Of a DNA stretch of 64,000 nt, positions 1 through 13,338 are shown piece after piece. The notes under the pieces are model-generated. The model saw only the letters and a program-made list of their open reading frames with translations, searched no databases and was not told the DNA's origin. The DNA comes from Erythrophleum ivorense. Lineage: Eukaryota; Streptophyta; Magnoliopsida; Fabales; Fabaceae. The stretch lies in NCBI GenBank assembly GCA_026724425.1, contig JAIUCV010000103.1, forward strand, positions 1,612,001 through 1,676,000, read 5' to 3'. The position numbers and the translations under genes are program-made. Every line of letters begins with the position of its first letter. Within the stretch, counting starts at the first letter, position 1.

Positions 1-228
1 CCTTTTCTGTAGGCACCACCAAAGGTAAGCTAAGGCTAAAGCGCACTATCCCATATTCTCACGAAACCAGATGCTTCTGTCTAGTCTCTACATCCAAACA
101 CAGTAATCTGGAAAATATCTTGGGATGATTGGATGAAAGCTTCTATTTGTCCAGTAAACTTCTTCCGGAATTCAACATTACAGAGAGAAAAACCAATTTT
201 GCTAGAAGACTCATTTTTGTGAGCAAGA

Positions 229-2588
229 ATGGGAGGAAGAACCGAACCCATATCACCACATTTCCGCCCCTCATTGTTCTTGTGCTTTCTCATTCTGTCA
301 TGTGTGTTCCAATCATATCATATTGCAGCTTCACAACCCATCAAAACTATCGTAGTTTTGGTTATGGAAAACAGGTCCTTCGATCACATGCTGGGGTGGA
401 TGAAGAAAGCCATCAACCCATTAATCAATGGAGTCACCGGACGAGAATGCAACCCCGTTTCTACCAAAAACCCGACCCATGAATCGATTTGTTTCAAAGA
501 TGATGCAGAGTTTGTGGATCCGGATCCGGGTCATTCTTTTGAAGCAGTAGAGCAGCAAGTGTTCGGCTCTGGTTCCATTCCTTCCATGTCTGGATTTGTA
601 GAACAAGCATCCTCAATGTCTCCGAACCTCTCTCAGACGGTCATGAAAGGGTTTCGACCCGAATCCGTGCCGGTCTATGCCTCTTTGGTTCGCGAATTTG
701 CAGTGTTTGATAGGTGGTTTTCTTCAATTCCAGGTCCAACCCAACCCAATAGGCTTTTTGTGTACTCTGCTACTTCTCACGGTTCAACAAGCCATATTAA
801 GAAGCAATTGGCTCAAGGGTATCCTCAGAAAACCATCTTTGACTCTTTACAGGAGAATGGATTGGACTTTGGAATCTATTACCAGAACATTCCAAATACT
901 TTGTTCTACAGAAATTTAAGGAAGTTGAAATACATATGCAAGTACCATCAGTATGATTTGAAATTCAAGAAAGATGCCAGAAACGGGAAGCTTCCACCAT
1001 TGACTGTGATTGAGCCTAGGTACTTCGATTTAAAGGGGTTACCTGCGAACGATGACCATCCTTCCCATGATGTGGCAAATGGACAAATGCTGGTCAAGGA
1101 GGTGTACGAGACACTAAGAGCAAGCCCTCAGTGGAACGAAACTCTTCTGGTGATTACATATGATGAGCATGGTGGGTTTTATGATCATGTCGAGACTCCT
1201 TTTGTTAATATTCCTAGTCCGGATGGGAACACAGGACCTGCTCCTTATTTCTTCAAGTTTGATAGATTAGGTGTTCGGGTACCAACTATTATGGTCTCTC
1301 CCTGGATCAAGAAAGGGATTGGTAAGCTTAATTCCTCATTAGTTTTATAGTTTCTCAACTTCTATTGTTCAGTCAAAGCCATTTGACATATTCCTAGGGT
1401 GACAGAGAGGTCAGATAATTGTGGCTAAACTTCTCTTAAGAAGACAATCTCAGCTCTTTATTCTATAGGACATTAAATTTAGTTTTCCAGGACCATTGTA
1501 CTTTTTGTTAACTGTAGCCCGATACCTTCACTTTGTCAGATAGCTTTGACTTGAAATTTGCATATAATTGGTTGACTTTCGAAAGCATGAGTGCTTGTCT
1601 TTTCTCTAGCGTTTTGACTCATGAGTGGAGTACGTCGCAGATGCTATTTTGAGTAATGCGGTTAAAATGACTTCGGGTTACTTAATCATTTGGGTTCTTA
1701 TGTCTGCTAAATTTACTTGTTGATCTAATTTTACAGTGATAAGTAGCCCCAAAGGACCTGCTGAAAACTCCGAATTTGAGCACTCTTCCATCCCAGCCAC
1801 CATAAAGAAGATGTTCAACCTTTCATCTAACTTCTTGACTCACAGAGATGCATGGGCTGGCACATTTGAGCATGTTGTTGGGGACTCAACTTCACCCAGA
1901 ACGGATTGCCCAGGTATCTATTTCCCACTTTCATCTCAACTAATTGAATTCGTATCAAATCAAATTTGACAAATATAGACGAATGACCTCTAAACTATGA
2001 CAAAGAAAGGAGAGTTAGTCTAGCTGGAAAAGAGGGATGAGGGATGTCATCCCTTCTTATCACCAAGGTAATGTAGCGGACAAAGTTTTACCACGCATAT
2101 CATAAGTGGTACTATAGAAGGAATGAACATTCTAAATATTATTATGTCCGATCTAAAGTATGTACGAAATATTCAATGACTTGGTAACATTAATCGGAAT
2201 GTTAAATTATTAGCAGACAGCAAGCATAAATGAGGACCTGGGTCTCCAAATTTGAGCCTAGTGAATCACAGTATTAACGTGTGTTGTAGTGACTTTGCCG
2301 GAGGTGAGGCCTCTAAGGAGCAGCGAAGCAAAAGAGGACGGTGGGCTATCAGAGTTTCAAGGTGAGGTAGTCCAATTGGCTGCTGTTCTAAACGGCGACC
2401 ACTTCTTAAGCAGTTTCCCAGACGAAATGAGCAAGAAGATGAGTGTAAAGGAAGCTCATCAGTACGTGAGGGGAGCCGTTTCAAGATTCATCAGAGCCAG
2501 CAAAGAGGCCATCCAGTTAGGGGCAGACGACTCTGCCATTGTAGATATGAGATCATCCCTCACAACTAGATCTTCAATTCACAACTGA
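229..2588 (+). CDS. NPC6: Non-specific phospholipase C, NPC6 type
   Basis: Hydrolyses membrane phospholipids and galactolipids to diacylglycerol; belongs to the plant NPC/phosphoesterase family. Three exons: 229-1321, 1737-1913, 2290-2588, all with GT/AG junctions and matching phase, giving 522 residues, the usual NPC length. A hydrophobic signal peptide covers about residues 14-35. Family motifs are intact: ENRSFDH (47-53), TQPNR (171-175), DDHPSHD (275-281) and [10 protein letters not shown] (311-320); exon 2 carries EHSSIPAT. The start is the first ATG and directly precedes the signal peptide. The GFVEQ and VMKGFRPE stretches and the C-terminal SSLTTR favour NPC6 over NPC1 and NPC2. It converges with MED30, and the neighbouring NF-YC gene agrees with the NPC6/NF-YC1 linkage recalled from Arabidopsis. 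Confidence 0.93.
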
Positions 2589-3275
2589 AAGTATGATCCC
2601 CCAGAACAACAAAATACTCAATTAAATCTATTGTAACGTCTTGGTTATCTATGTATTTAATTACAGGTCATTTGTTAGACTCCTTAAGGTGAAATGATAT
2701 TAGAAGGTTGAGTGTGCATGCCTGTTCACGGAAAAGCCAAAGCATCTCTTGATTTTTGAAATAAGGTATAGAAACGATTAGCGACCTCAACTTGATAATC
2801 TTAGACCGGGAGACTGAGACTGCAAGTTATTTTGGCGATTCTTGAATCGTAACATGTTAAAAACGGATTATAGACTAACTATTAGCAATTCTAGAAGATT
2901 ACATAATTGGCCATTGCATACACGAGGGTAACTTCAATTTACAAATTAGCAGGAAAATGTGAAAATGAATATCTCGGAGCAATATACCTGTCCTCTCCCT
3001 TATCCTTCAATTATTGCCTTTATAAACCAGAAGAAAATTTCCCTATTAAGCATAAAAGCACGTGTTATAACTACTTTCCTGTTTAACACCAATCAACTGA
3101 AGGATTCCATTATATGGTTACTTATACAATTCTACAAAGCTATGCACATTGGACGAGCATTTACATATCATTCCATACTCTCACTTCTCAAACTATAGTT
3201 TCAGGCATGTAAATCATAACCTATTGAGATCAACTATAGCAACTTCAAGGGTTATAAAAGTATTCATCTTAAATT
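2589..3275. other. Intergenic spacer between converging NPC6 and MED30
   Basis: This 0.7 kb spacer must hold both 3' UTRs and their polyadenylation signals. The only open frame, on the + strand near 2959-3198, has no family resemblance. I see no repeat or RNA gene. Confidence 0.5.
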
Positions 3276-4098
3276 TCAGATTGAACAAGGACTTTGCCAT
3301 GTGGATATATCAGTGATAAGATCCCGCAGTTGATCTATGAGAATCTTCAGGTGCATGTTCTTGTTGGCAAGCTCCTATATTTATAAACAGAAGTTCAGCG
3401 GAAGTTGAACACAATAACTTTGTCTCAAATTCAAAAGCAATAAAAATGTTCGCCAAAACTAAACTATTTCAGAAATAACTTTAAACCCATAATAATATTT
3501 TCTTGATGCTAGCCATTGGCGAACATAATTTTACAAAAATCAAGTTATTTTCAAATTCCAAAAAACTAAACCTGTGCCCTAAGGCCAAAACGACAATTCC
3601 AACGTTTAGGCTTTATAAAGAACATGAACAAGCATAGAGATTGAGGTTTAAACTATTAATTAAAACCTTATCACAAACCTACCTTTCTTAGCCTAGAGGC
3701 TCGTTCTTCCAACTTCTCAATGTCAGTTTGATCCGCAGGGCTAGCAGCTGAACCACTGTCAAATGCTTTTGCCTATTGTAACAGCTGATTTAGTTTCACT
3801 GGGAAAAACAAACACCTCACTAGACACTATAATAGTTCAAAAGCTCATACTCACATCACGTATACGAATTTAGAGACAGCACAATAAAAATAAACAGAGA
3901 GAGAACCAAAAATCAAGTTTGGCTGCCAATGAGTGAAACATAGTAGTGCCCATAATTTTCTTTGATTACCAAGTCTAAGATCCTTAAGAAAATATTTCAT
4001 TCTTACAGAGAATATTGTGTTAAAATGAAGAAAAACTAAGGAAATGATTCCATCATCTCAAGCAACAAATCAATTCTAATTCCTCAAAGTCTATGGTA

Positions 4099-4132
<34 letters not shown>

Positions 4133-4890
4133 CAGAAAATCACTTTACTGAATGTCTTAACGCAGATGTTTATAGTTCCTTGGGGCAAAGTATTTGAATT
4201 ACATTGTCTTTTACCCAGCCAGAGATGTACCTACACCAATCGTAATTACGCTAATTTATTTGCCAAAAACTTGGTCTTGGTCTTGCTCTTGCCCTTTGTC
4301 ACAGTTCAGTTTAATACAGTTGATTGCTTCAAACACATACAAATTCATTAAGCCACTGATAATAAATTTCCTAACAAGATACACGAATGTCAAGAATTAA
4401 TAACAAACCTTAAACATAGTGAGTTTTATAATTAATTACGCTTCCCAAAGAAGAATAAGAATAGTGCAAAAAATTTCAGAAGAGAGCAAACAGATCAAGA
4501 CATTACCTTCTGAGAGTTGGGAATTGCGGTGAGAATGGCTCGAAGTGCCGCAACAGAATTCTTATAGCGAAACCGAGCTTCTTCAAGAGCCCCTCCAGCA
4601 CCGGCGCCAACACTACTCTCCGCGTGTTGGATGGAGTTATCAGAAGGGCCATCACCACTAATGGCACCGTTTGAAGAGTGGGACGATGGCCCGTTAGGAA
4701 CCAAATTAGCGGATGCAGAAGACATGGGAGAGGTGCACCACAAGGAGGGGTTGCAGAGCTCGTCCTTCATGGAAGAAAGGATCTGGAAAGCGTACTCTAT
4801 GGTTTCTTCCAGGTACTTCTGGCCCTCCATTGCCAGCTCTTGCGTCGTTTTGGGGTTAGATATCATGACATTTACGGACTGTTCTTCCAT
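3276..4890 (-). CDS. MED30: Mediator of RNA polymerase II transcription subunit 30
   Basis: Small subunit of the Mediator complex that links transcription factors to RNA polymerase II in the nucleus. Exons on the minus strand: 4890-4507, 3772-3683, 3374-3276; lengths 384, 90 and 99 nt, all in phase 0, giving 190 residues, close to the Arabidopsis protein. Recognisable plant MED30 stretches are [18 protein letters not shown] at the N-terminus, LCNPSLW, a serine/glycine-rich linker, [21 protein letters not shown], and the end [13 protein letters not shown]. The frame stays open upstream to a GTG at 4917, but the first ATG is at 4890 and fits the family start. The distal exons are coiled-coil-like ([17 protein letters not shown]). 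Confidence 0.94.
4099..4132. repeat. Compound (AT)n(AG)n microsatellite
   Basis: About 8 AT units run straight into about 9 AG units inside the first MED30 intron. Likely length-polymorphic. Confidence 0.9.
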
Positions 4891-5633
4891 ATCCTGAGTT
4901 CCTAACTGGCAGGACACAGGGATTCAGTAGCAGTGCTAGATCAAAATTTCTGCCTGATTGTTGGACAAAACAGTACCAGGCGCCATTATAGTAAACAGTG
5001 GCTTAATCTGGAGATTGAACATTGACAAATTTTGAAACCCTAATATGCTGATTGAAATTTAAGACCAAAACATAATATTTAAGCGAAAAGGATTGACGTC
5101 AACAGTAGGAATCGAAGCCGCGCGAGCGAAGTCAGATAAATTCGAAAATAAATTTATTAACCATTCAGACTTGAAGTCCGTCTCCAAATGTAATTATTTA
5201 AAAGCTGAAAATTACTGATCTATCTTCTTTATTATTAAAAAATAAGATCATAATTTTAAAATTGAGTTTAATATCAATTTAATTATTTTTATTTTTATCA
5301 TAATAATAATAAAATAATAAATTTCATGTTATTTAAAAATTAGCTTCTTTAATAAAAAATAAATTACAAAAAAAGTTTCTATAATATATACCAAAATGTT
5401 AAAAAAGTATAAATACAAGTCTTGAAATAAAAGAGATATTAAATATAATTTAATCAAATTTTAAAAAAAGTTATTATAATTGACCAAAATAGTTAAAATG
5501 GTATATAATATATATGTAGTTGGAATAAAATTTTTAATCCAAGTTGTTCAAAAAATAATAATTAGAAAAAGGTATCTCAACTTTGTTATTTAAGAGGTAT
5601 AACCTAGAATGTTGTATTGATAAAACTCACTTA
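4891..5633. other. MED30 upstream region, AT-rich
   Basis: Contains the presumed MED30 promoter and 5' UTR (nearest about 200 bp are less AT-rich), then very AT-rich sequence up to the edge of the transposon block. No gene or clear regulatory motif could be supported. Confidence 0.5.
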
Positions 5634-5949
5634 CAGTTTGTTTGGATGGGAGTGGGAAAAAATGAATGAAAAAAAAAAGTAGAGAGAAAATAGAGAGAAT
5701 TGAAAAGTAAAAAAAAAAATTTTTCTCTCAATATGTTTAAATGCGATGAGAGAAAACCCAAAAGAAAAGTTATTAAAAAAAAGAAAACCCAAAAAAAAGG
5801 TTTATTAATTTTCCTTGGACAATATTGCATTTATTGTCAAATTAGTAACTTTCTGACAATAATGTTGAATTAGTAACTTTCTAACAGTAACAACAATATT
5901 TTAAAGAAAAGATGTTATATTTTATAAATAAATTAACTCTTGTAAATTT

Positions 5950-5950
5950 G

Positions 5951-5991
<41 letters not shown>
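5950..5991. repeat. (TA)n(TG)n microsatellite
   Basis: Five TA units followed by fifteen TG units. Confidence 0.95.
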
Positions 5992-5993
<2 letters not shown>

Positions 5994-7477
5994 TTTAAAT
6001 ATGTTTATTAATTTTGGAGCAATTAATTAAAGGACAAATTTTATATAAAATTAATGTTAAATTGATATTAAAAAAATAATACATATAACTAATTATTATA
6101 TTGAATTAAAAAAAGGTATGTTTTAATTAAATTTATTATTTTTAGATCAATTAATTAAATAACTAAATCTATATAAATTTAACATTCACTGACATTAAAA
6201 AAATTATTACATATAACTAATTATTCTAGTTAAGTTACTTTTAAAAATAATCAAAGTCTATGATAATTTTAAAATATATAATTACAGCTCTATAAGTATG
6301 TATTACTTAATTAAATAATGAATATTTTACATAACAATTTATAAATTACATGTAAATAATATATATATACATAAACAATTATCTTTCCACCAAACAATAA
6401 CTAAAAGATTGATATATTAGTACAAGCAAACAAAATTATCCTTCTAAAGCTTCACATGAATACTAACTTAACTTTTTCCCTTGGTTTGTCTTGATTTAGA
6501 TCCAAAGATAGTTCGTCCTTATCCCATGCCATGATCTGAAGCTTCATGTGAAGACCATTATATGATTTCACATGGAGGCATGAAGGTACTTCGTTCTTAT
6601 CCCTTGGTATGAATTAACATGCATTGATTTACAATGAAAGGTGATAAAAGTTTTATCATGTGACTCTGGATAGATAGGGGTGAATGAGAGGAGGACCTAG
6701 GACCATGCAATCTAAAAGTTACATTGGAGGTGGCGTAAAATAGGTACAAGGCATTTGTTGTTATTGCAGCATGATAATTCACGTGAAGTTGAAGATCAAA
6801 TAATATGATGCCTTTGAGCTACAGATCCTTATGTGCTTCTTCATTTAGCTAATGCATCATGCATGTATGGGCGATATTTTCTCAAAACACTCACTTTGAT
6901 TACTGAAAACATAGTAAGTTGTATATTTGTATAATTATTTGATTTTAAGAATGTATGTTTAGCGTACTTCTTTCGTCTTCTTCTAATGTTATTTTTTGTG
7001 TAGATAGATAAAAGAACCTATGGAATAGTTTTATATTCCAAAATTCAAGAAAGAGTTGATATAGAAAAATAACTTATTTACTCAGTCCGTGAAATAGAAT
7101 ATGTATTCTCAATTAAATATTTAAATATAATTAGTTTAATCATAATTTTGTTATATGCATTGACCAAGTTTACACCCAATCGAAATGATATTGTTGAATA
7201 TAGTATCAGTGATAAAACATAATTACCTATGACTTCATAATTTATAGAAAGAAGTTCGTGAATCAATCAAACAATTATGATTTGAAGAATTTTAGGTAAA
7301 TTTCAATTTTATATGCGTTACCATGTTTGTTACACCTGCTATATTCAAGCATAGGGGTTTATAAATATTTTGAGTATACTAGATAAAAATATTATGTTTG
7401 GACAATAGAAGCTCATTCTTAAATTCACAAAAACTTTAGAGATCGAGTAAGAAATCGCTTAAAAGATTTGATCTGCT

Positions 7478-8030
7478 ATGTTCGAGATAAAGGAAAGCAG
7501 CCTACATAGATTAATAAGCAAATTTAAAACGATTTATGTATTAGTTAAAACAATGTGGAATTTAAACAAAGAAGTGAATGTACCAAGAAGAATAGAGCTT
7601 CAAACTCTATCCATGGCTCATCACTCTATACTGGTGGTAATATTCCATTTACAAAACATGCTGTAACTTTAACTGAAGAATTAGGTAGACTTGTAATTCC
7701 AATAGAGCTCTAAGTTTGAACTCATCAAAAATTAATATATGATACTTGGGTTGACAAAAAATGTGAAAGTACTTTTGTAAATGTCATATTTCTTATTTCT
7801 TTTATTAAATCTTTTTACATATATATCACTACTATATAATATCTATGACTTTTCTATTTAAGAGTGAGTATGTAAGACTTAAAACTACAATTACAAATGT
7901 GGCCAATGCATAAAATTTTTCATTGGTAAATGAAGTTGTTCTATGGATAATAACTACTGGAGGGAAAAAAAGTGGAGACTCTGTGTATGGTTTAAGAAGT
8001 GTTGCATATGAAATAAAAGAAAATCCAATC
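7478..8030 (+). pseudogene. En/Spm-type (Transposase_24) plant transposase fragment, copy 1
   Basis: Several frames must be joined to follow it, so it is a decayed pseudogene. Recognisable pieces in order: an opening segment with KFKTIYV and NKEVNVPRRIELQT; TLTEELGR followed, after in-frame stops, by THQKLI and DTWVDKK (about 7665-7780); then GGKKSGDSVYGL (about 7960-7995). The order ELGR, TWVDKK, GGKKKGRVYGLG is characteristic of the plant Ptta/En/Spm transposase family (Transposase_24). It lies inside the Harbinger-bounded block and precedes a second copy in the same orientation. Confidence 0.65.
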
Positions 8031-8453
8031 TTTGTCAATAACTACGGTAAAAAAAAAAATAGACTTGTTCTCGTATCCAAGTGTGATAGAGGCCATATAT
8101 CTACAAGGTCACTTACATCTCGATATTGATTAGAGGTTAAAGGATTTTCATATGTAAATGCAAGCCAATGAGATCTCAATACTTGACATACAACGTCAAC
8201 TTTTTGAATATCACCAGAATAATAAAGCTTCAAGTTTGAAAAAAAAACATGACTAAAATTAGCGGACAGGGTCATGGAAAAAAGATGTAAACTTTTTGGA
8301 CAAGTTTATGTAAAAGATGTAATCTTCTTGGACAAATTTACGTAATTTTGTTGTAATTAGGGTAACATAAAATAAACTACTTATTTTTATTTTTTTAACA
8401 TATCCATTTCTTTTCCAATGAGATGGTGAAATAAAATTTATATTCCCTATGAT

Positions 8454-8525
8454 TTATGCATGTTCCATTGTGGTAAGATAGCCATAGCATTATGCATGTT
8501 CCATCGTGGTAACATGGCCATTGCA
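8454..8525. repeat. Tandem duplication of a 36-bp unit
   Basis: Two adjacent 36-bp copies starting TTATGCATGTTCCAT differ at about four positions. It sits between the two En/Spm-type fragments. Confidence 0.85.
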
Positions 8526-8678
8526 TATTAGATAATAAATTATATGTCAACTCATGGAATCTTTTCTCACATTATCTCTTGTCCTTTTACCTATACAAGA
8601 ATATGTATGAATACTTTTATTTGTATCTTCACATTTATCCTTGTGCAAGTTGGACCCGCATGTCTCTCCTCCCCATGT

Positions 8679-8704
8679 ACACACACACACACACATATAT
8701 ATGT
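8679..8704. repeat. (AC)n(AT)n microsatellite
   Basis: Short AC run passing into an AT run in transposon-derived sequence. Confidence 0.9.
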
Positions 8705-8981
8705 ATAAGTGTGCGTGTATATATTCCTCCATAATTAAACTTGGCCTTCCATATCTCTCTTATCCTTATAACATTCTACTCAACCGTAGCACACTTTCCA
8801 AATCTTTACTAATCATCTTGACACTCACAAAGTTGATAAGATAAGAAGGAAAACTTATCATTTTATATTTATAACCATACATATGGAATATGAATATTCT
8901 ATTACCTATGCTAACCTACTTGCAATTCTTTTTTATAGAATTTATATTTGTCATTAGCATGTTGTTATATTTCATTGTAGA

Positions 8982-10474
8982 ATGTCATTTAGAAGAGGGC
9001 AAAAGACACAAAGGAATCTCACTCAACAAGAATCATTTAATACTTAAAAAGACTCACAGCCAGTTTCACCTAATATTCAAGAGGAGTCACATGATCTACA
9101 TGATGAGCAATCTAATGATCAAGATGAATCCTTTCTAAGTGATTAAACCTAATGGCAGAGGGTTCATAATTTTACTTTAACTATATATCCTTAGATAATA
9201 TTATCTTTATATTTAAAATTAGTAATGATTTTTCTTGTTTACTGTTATTTCTATAGGTTTACCTAAATAATAAAGATGTTTGTATATGCATTGTTACAAT
9301 TTTAAAAAATAAATATGATAAATCATGGAATTGTTGGAGCGAAGTTTTGCAAGAATATCAACAATTAGTTTTCATAAATTTCAATTTTGATTTTATGCTC
9401 CTCTTTTTGAAATTGAAATACTAATTAATTATTCATAAGTTGAACATCCATTGTTTAGTGTTGTATTATGCTTTAGAAGAAACACTATTATTGGGAACCG
9501 AGGTATCATCGTGATATTTGGTAGAATTGAAAAAATCAAGTAAAAAATCATTTAAAGAATATAATTGGACATATACGTGACAAACAAAAAAGACCATAAT
9601 GGATTAAAAAAACAATTTTATAAGCATTAGAACAGTGAAGAATTTCATTTCAAGAATGAGTAGAAAAAGAAGAATTGTACCTCTACTTCACAGTTCGATG
9701 CTTCTTTGCACACAAGAAGCTCCATGTCTATAAAAGAACATGCTAAAAGATTGGTATGCAGCTAACATGTTTATTTCATACTTTTCATATATCATTCTAC
9801 GTAACCATTTCTTATTTTGTTATATAGGCCTGTGAATTGGGAAGAGATACTTTATTCTTAGAAATTTATTTAAAAATACATCAACGTAAATCTACTAATA
9901 CTTGGGTAGATGAAAAATCAAAATCTATTTGGATACATGTATAATATATATATATATATTTATATGTATTTATTTATTTATTTTAATATTAATCACTTGA
10001 ATTCATATTGGTAAGATAAATATTTGAAGCAAAAAAAAAAAAAATACTACAGAGACTTCAAGTGATAATACATTTGATTTGAACTTATTTGCTAAAGTTG
10101 CTGGTGGAAAAAAGAGAGGTGCAATTTATGGACTTGGCAATATGTCCTATAAAATTTTAGGAGATTCTAAGACGAAATACACTTACAACCAAGAAACATC
10201 ATCAAGTCAATTGCCACTGTATCCTCATTCAAACTGTTTACAAAATATGATACAAAATAAATTCATCAATATTTTAACACAATCATATTGGACTCAATTT
10301 CAAGAGCAACAAAGACAAATTGAAAAGCTCCAATCACAACTACAAGAGCTAACTCATAACAATTATGTACAATTAGCAGGTAGATATAAGTCATCCCAAC
10401 AAGCATCAGGTGTGTCTCATGATCAATGTGAAAGAGATAATGATGATGAAGATGATGATACTGAGAAGGAGTAG
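8982..10474 (+). pseudogene. En/Spm-type (Transposase_24) plant transposase, copy 2
   Basis: A more complete relative of the fragment at 7478. It can be followed from an ATG at 8982 (SFRRGQKTQRNL) through an acidic stretch (QEESHDLHDEQSNDQDESF), then CELGRDTLFLEIYLKIHQ and TNTWVDEKSKS (about 9830-9930), to a 131-codon open frame at 10079-10474. That frame has VAGGKKRGAIYGLG, a glutamine-rich coiled coil (EQQRQIEKLQSQLQEL) and an acidic tail, the standard C-terminus of Transposase_24 proteins. Stops and frame changes between the pieces, plus AT-rich spacers that may be introns, show it is not functional. Confidence 0.68.
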
Positions 10475-10548
10475 GGTTAGGTGTTTTTATAAAACTTATT
10501 GTAGTAAACAAATGTAAATATATCAGCTAATATTTTCTAATGTTGTCT

Positions 10549-10568
10549 ACACACACACACACACACAC
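10549..10568. repeat. (AC)n microsatellite
   Basis: Ten AC units just downstream of the second Transposase_24 pseudogene. Confidence 0.9.
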
Positions 10569-12059
10569 ATATCACTATAGTGCATATTATATAGTTCATC
10601 CCCTAAAAATATGTAAGTTTGAGTGCGTGTGCAATCATATATAAATAACTAGTGAATATATATTTTGTATTTAGTATATGTATTTGTGCATATACATATG
10701 CTAGATATGAATTTATATAGAATACCATCTAGCTAGATAAATTAATATAACACAATATATTATATGGATTAATATAAGCATTTATATGCACGAATAAAAA
10801 ACATATAAGGTAGTGTCAATATGGTATACGAATATTATTTGAACATAAATATAACGATTAACACCAATATTTGAAAGTTGAGGGTTTCACAAAATTGCAA
10901 CAATGTGGCATGCATATTTTAAGAAAATTTTGCTTCATGTAACTATTATATTTTTCTTAGATGCAAAATTGAATTACATAGATCATGTGCAAAAAAATAT
11001 AGCTAAAAATGTTATAAAGTATAAAACAGAAGTGAGAACAAAAAATTTGAATGGAATGTATACATTTTTTAAAAAGAAAAAAGGAAAAAAAAGCATGTAT
11101 AAACTTTGAGGAAAAATAAAATAATTCTTAGCAATAAAAAGGAGAAAAAAAAAAGAATGTGTAAATTTGTAAGAAAGAAAATGAAAAAAAATAACTTTAT
11201 CACCCAAATTACGATCTGATGGCTTTTTCAACTGCACTGCAGTAAGAATCGTCTGACTACAATGCAGTCACACTCCTGTCTAATAGAGATTTGGTTTGAT
11301 GGTTTCGACTGTAGTACAGTCAAACCGCTATTGGACCATGATTTGGTAGGACAGTGTCTAACTGTGGATAAATTTTTTTTTCTTTTTTCTCTTAGGAATG
11401 TATATTTTTTTTTCCTAAAAATTTATACATGATCTATATAATTTAATTTTACATCTGAGAAAAATACAATAGTTACATGAAGTAAAATTCTCTTAAAATT
11501 TGTATATCATATTGTTGCAATTTTGAATAATCTTTTAACTCCTACATGTTAGTGTCAATCGTAGCAGACATATAACACAAAGATTTTAAAAGATATCTAT
11601 ATTACAAAGGATTAAAATTTCATTTCCAAACTACACCATTGAAGATGTCATTTACAGTCATCCAATAAACAAAAAAGCAGTCACTGTCTCTTATATAAAC
11701 TCATTAGCAAACATCACCCCAAAAAGTCCATTGTATGCTACACAAAAAATGACCCACACCAGTGCAACTAATTATCCTAGTACTTAAATATTTGTCCAAC
11801 ACTACCAAAACGTAACCACACTACAAATATCATCATAGAAAGTCTTAGTATCTTAATAAGAAAATCTAAAAACCATTCTACTACCATCTTCTTTAAGAGA
11901 TTCTAGCATCACTCATAATCTTGATCAATGGTTGTAATCGCACATGATGTGGAACCTTAAAAAAAGTTCACTTGCTCTTTTTTTATTGCATAAAAAAATA
12001 ATATTTTAGCTTGTAATATTCAATTACTCCAATTTGCTCAAGTTCTACCTATACTTCCT

Positions 12060-13060
12060 CTTCACTATAATAATAAGGCCTACTTTTTTTAAGTATTGCA
12101 AGGCCTTTTCAATAATCTCAGCTTATTTCTCAACAACAACAACCTACATTTCAGATAATGAAATAGATTATCGGGCAGAGAATTACCATCTCTCATGACA
12201 TTAGCTAATTCTTTGATTCTTAATGTAATTTTTTTATACCTTTCTTCAATAGTATTAATCATCGCTGGCTTACGCTTTTATCCTTTAGAAGATGTAGTTC
12301 CAGTTGATTAGTTTGAGTTGTTACATGTTAGAATAAAAGAATCCATATTAGTTGTTGAGTTTGTGGCCTCATACCCCCAATTGAAATCACTTTCATTCAT
12401 TATTTCATTTATTGTTGCTCCTTTAGAAGAGTCATTTAAATCAATGCATTTTTTTTGCCACTATTTCAGTTTATCCTTAGCACTCTCAACATATTTTCTT
12501 GTTGCTCTATCTACACCAAATAACTCATATAGCTTATCATTATGCAACACAAATGCATTCATCCACTTTTTTGCTTGTGATTTTTTTTGCAAACATAAAA
12601 TAAATGTGCAAATTTCTATGTTATAAACAAATGTAATTGAAAGAAAATTTCAAATAAAGATGTCAAAATATTAATTAACAAGCATATCAAATTAATTAAC
12701 ATCTACAAGTTTAAATTATCTCAATAAAATCATTTCAAATTTGACTTTTAGCTTTAGACATCTTTGTGATAAGATTCCACAAAAATCCACTTAATCCATT
12801 AAATAAATAATAAAGTTTTCTAAATTGTTGTGACAATATCTTCTTTTTATTTTTCAAACGTTGCTTTGTAATGTGCAGCCCAAAAGAATTCCTAAAAGCT
12901 TGCAACACATTATCATATGCAAATATTGTAAACATCCTATTATGACAGTTTCCTTTCATCGTCTTTTCCAATAAAACATCAAAAAAGCTTTATCCATTTC
13001 AGGTGACCATTGCAAATTGTCTTCACTAAATCCTTTTTTGTTTTGTTTTTAGGCCATTAT
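12060..13060 (-). pseudogene. Myb/SANT-like DNA-binding protein of a PIF/Harbinger element (ORF1)
   Basis: PIF/Harbinger elements encode, besides the transposase, a Myb/SANT-like protein needed for transposition. On the minus strand one reads LQWSPEMDKAF, a one-base frame change, then DVLLEKTMKGN, FTIFAYDNVLQAF, FGLHITKQRLKNK and NGLSGFLWN, the signature of this domain. After a gap with stops come KKWMNAFVLHNDKLYELFG and DRATRKYVESAKDKLK, the usual second block, then a hydrophilic C-terminal region (ERYKKITLRIKELANVMRDG). At least two frame changes and one stop (after KDKLK) break it. It lies just downstream of the transposase remnant on the same strand. Confidence 0.72.
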
Positions 13061-13338
13061 TGAATTTCTGCATGAAATGAAACAATATGAAATCTCAAAC
13101 AATATAAAGAATACAATATTCACAAGAAACAGTTTAATTCATCTACTTTTATAACTGACCAAATTATTTGAAATATAACAAACAATTTTATTAATCAAAT
13201 ACTTGAACAATTCAAATACCATTATTATACATCATAAAATAAGGCACTATTTGAATTATTAAATTATGGTATATCAAATCATAATTCATGATGGTAGTCA
13301 TTTCACATCTGGCCTGCTATACTATCTCTTAAAATTGA

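Noticed and set aside
4891..4917. GTG start nine codons upstream of the MED30 ATG
   Set aside because: Plant start codons are ATG almost without exception; the ATG at 4890 fits the family.
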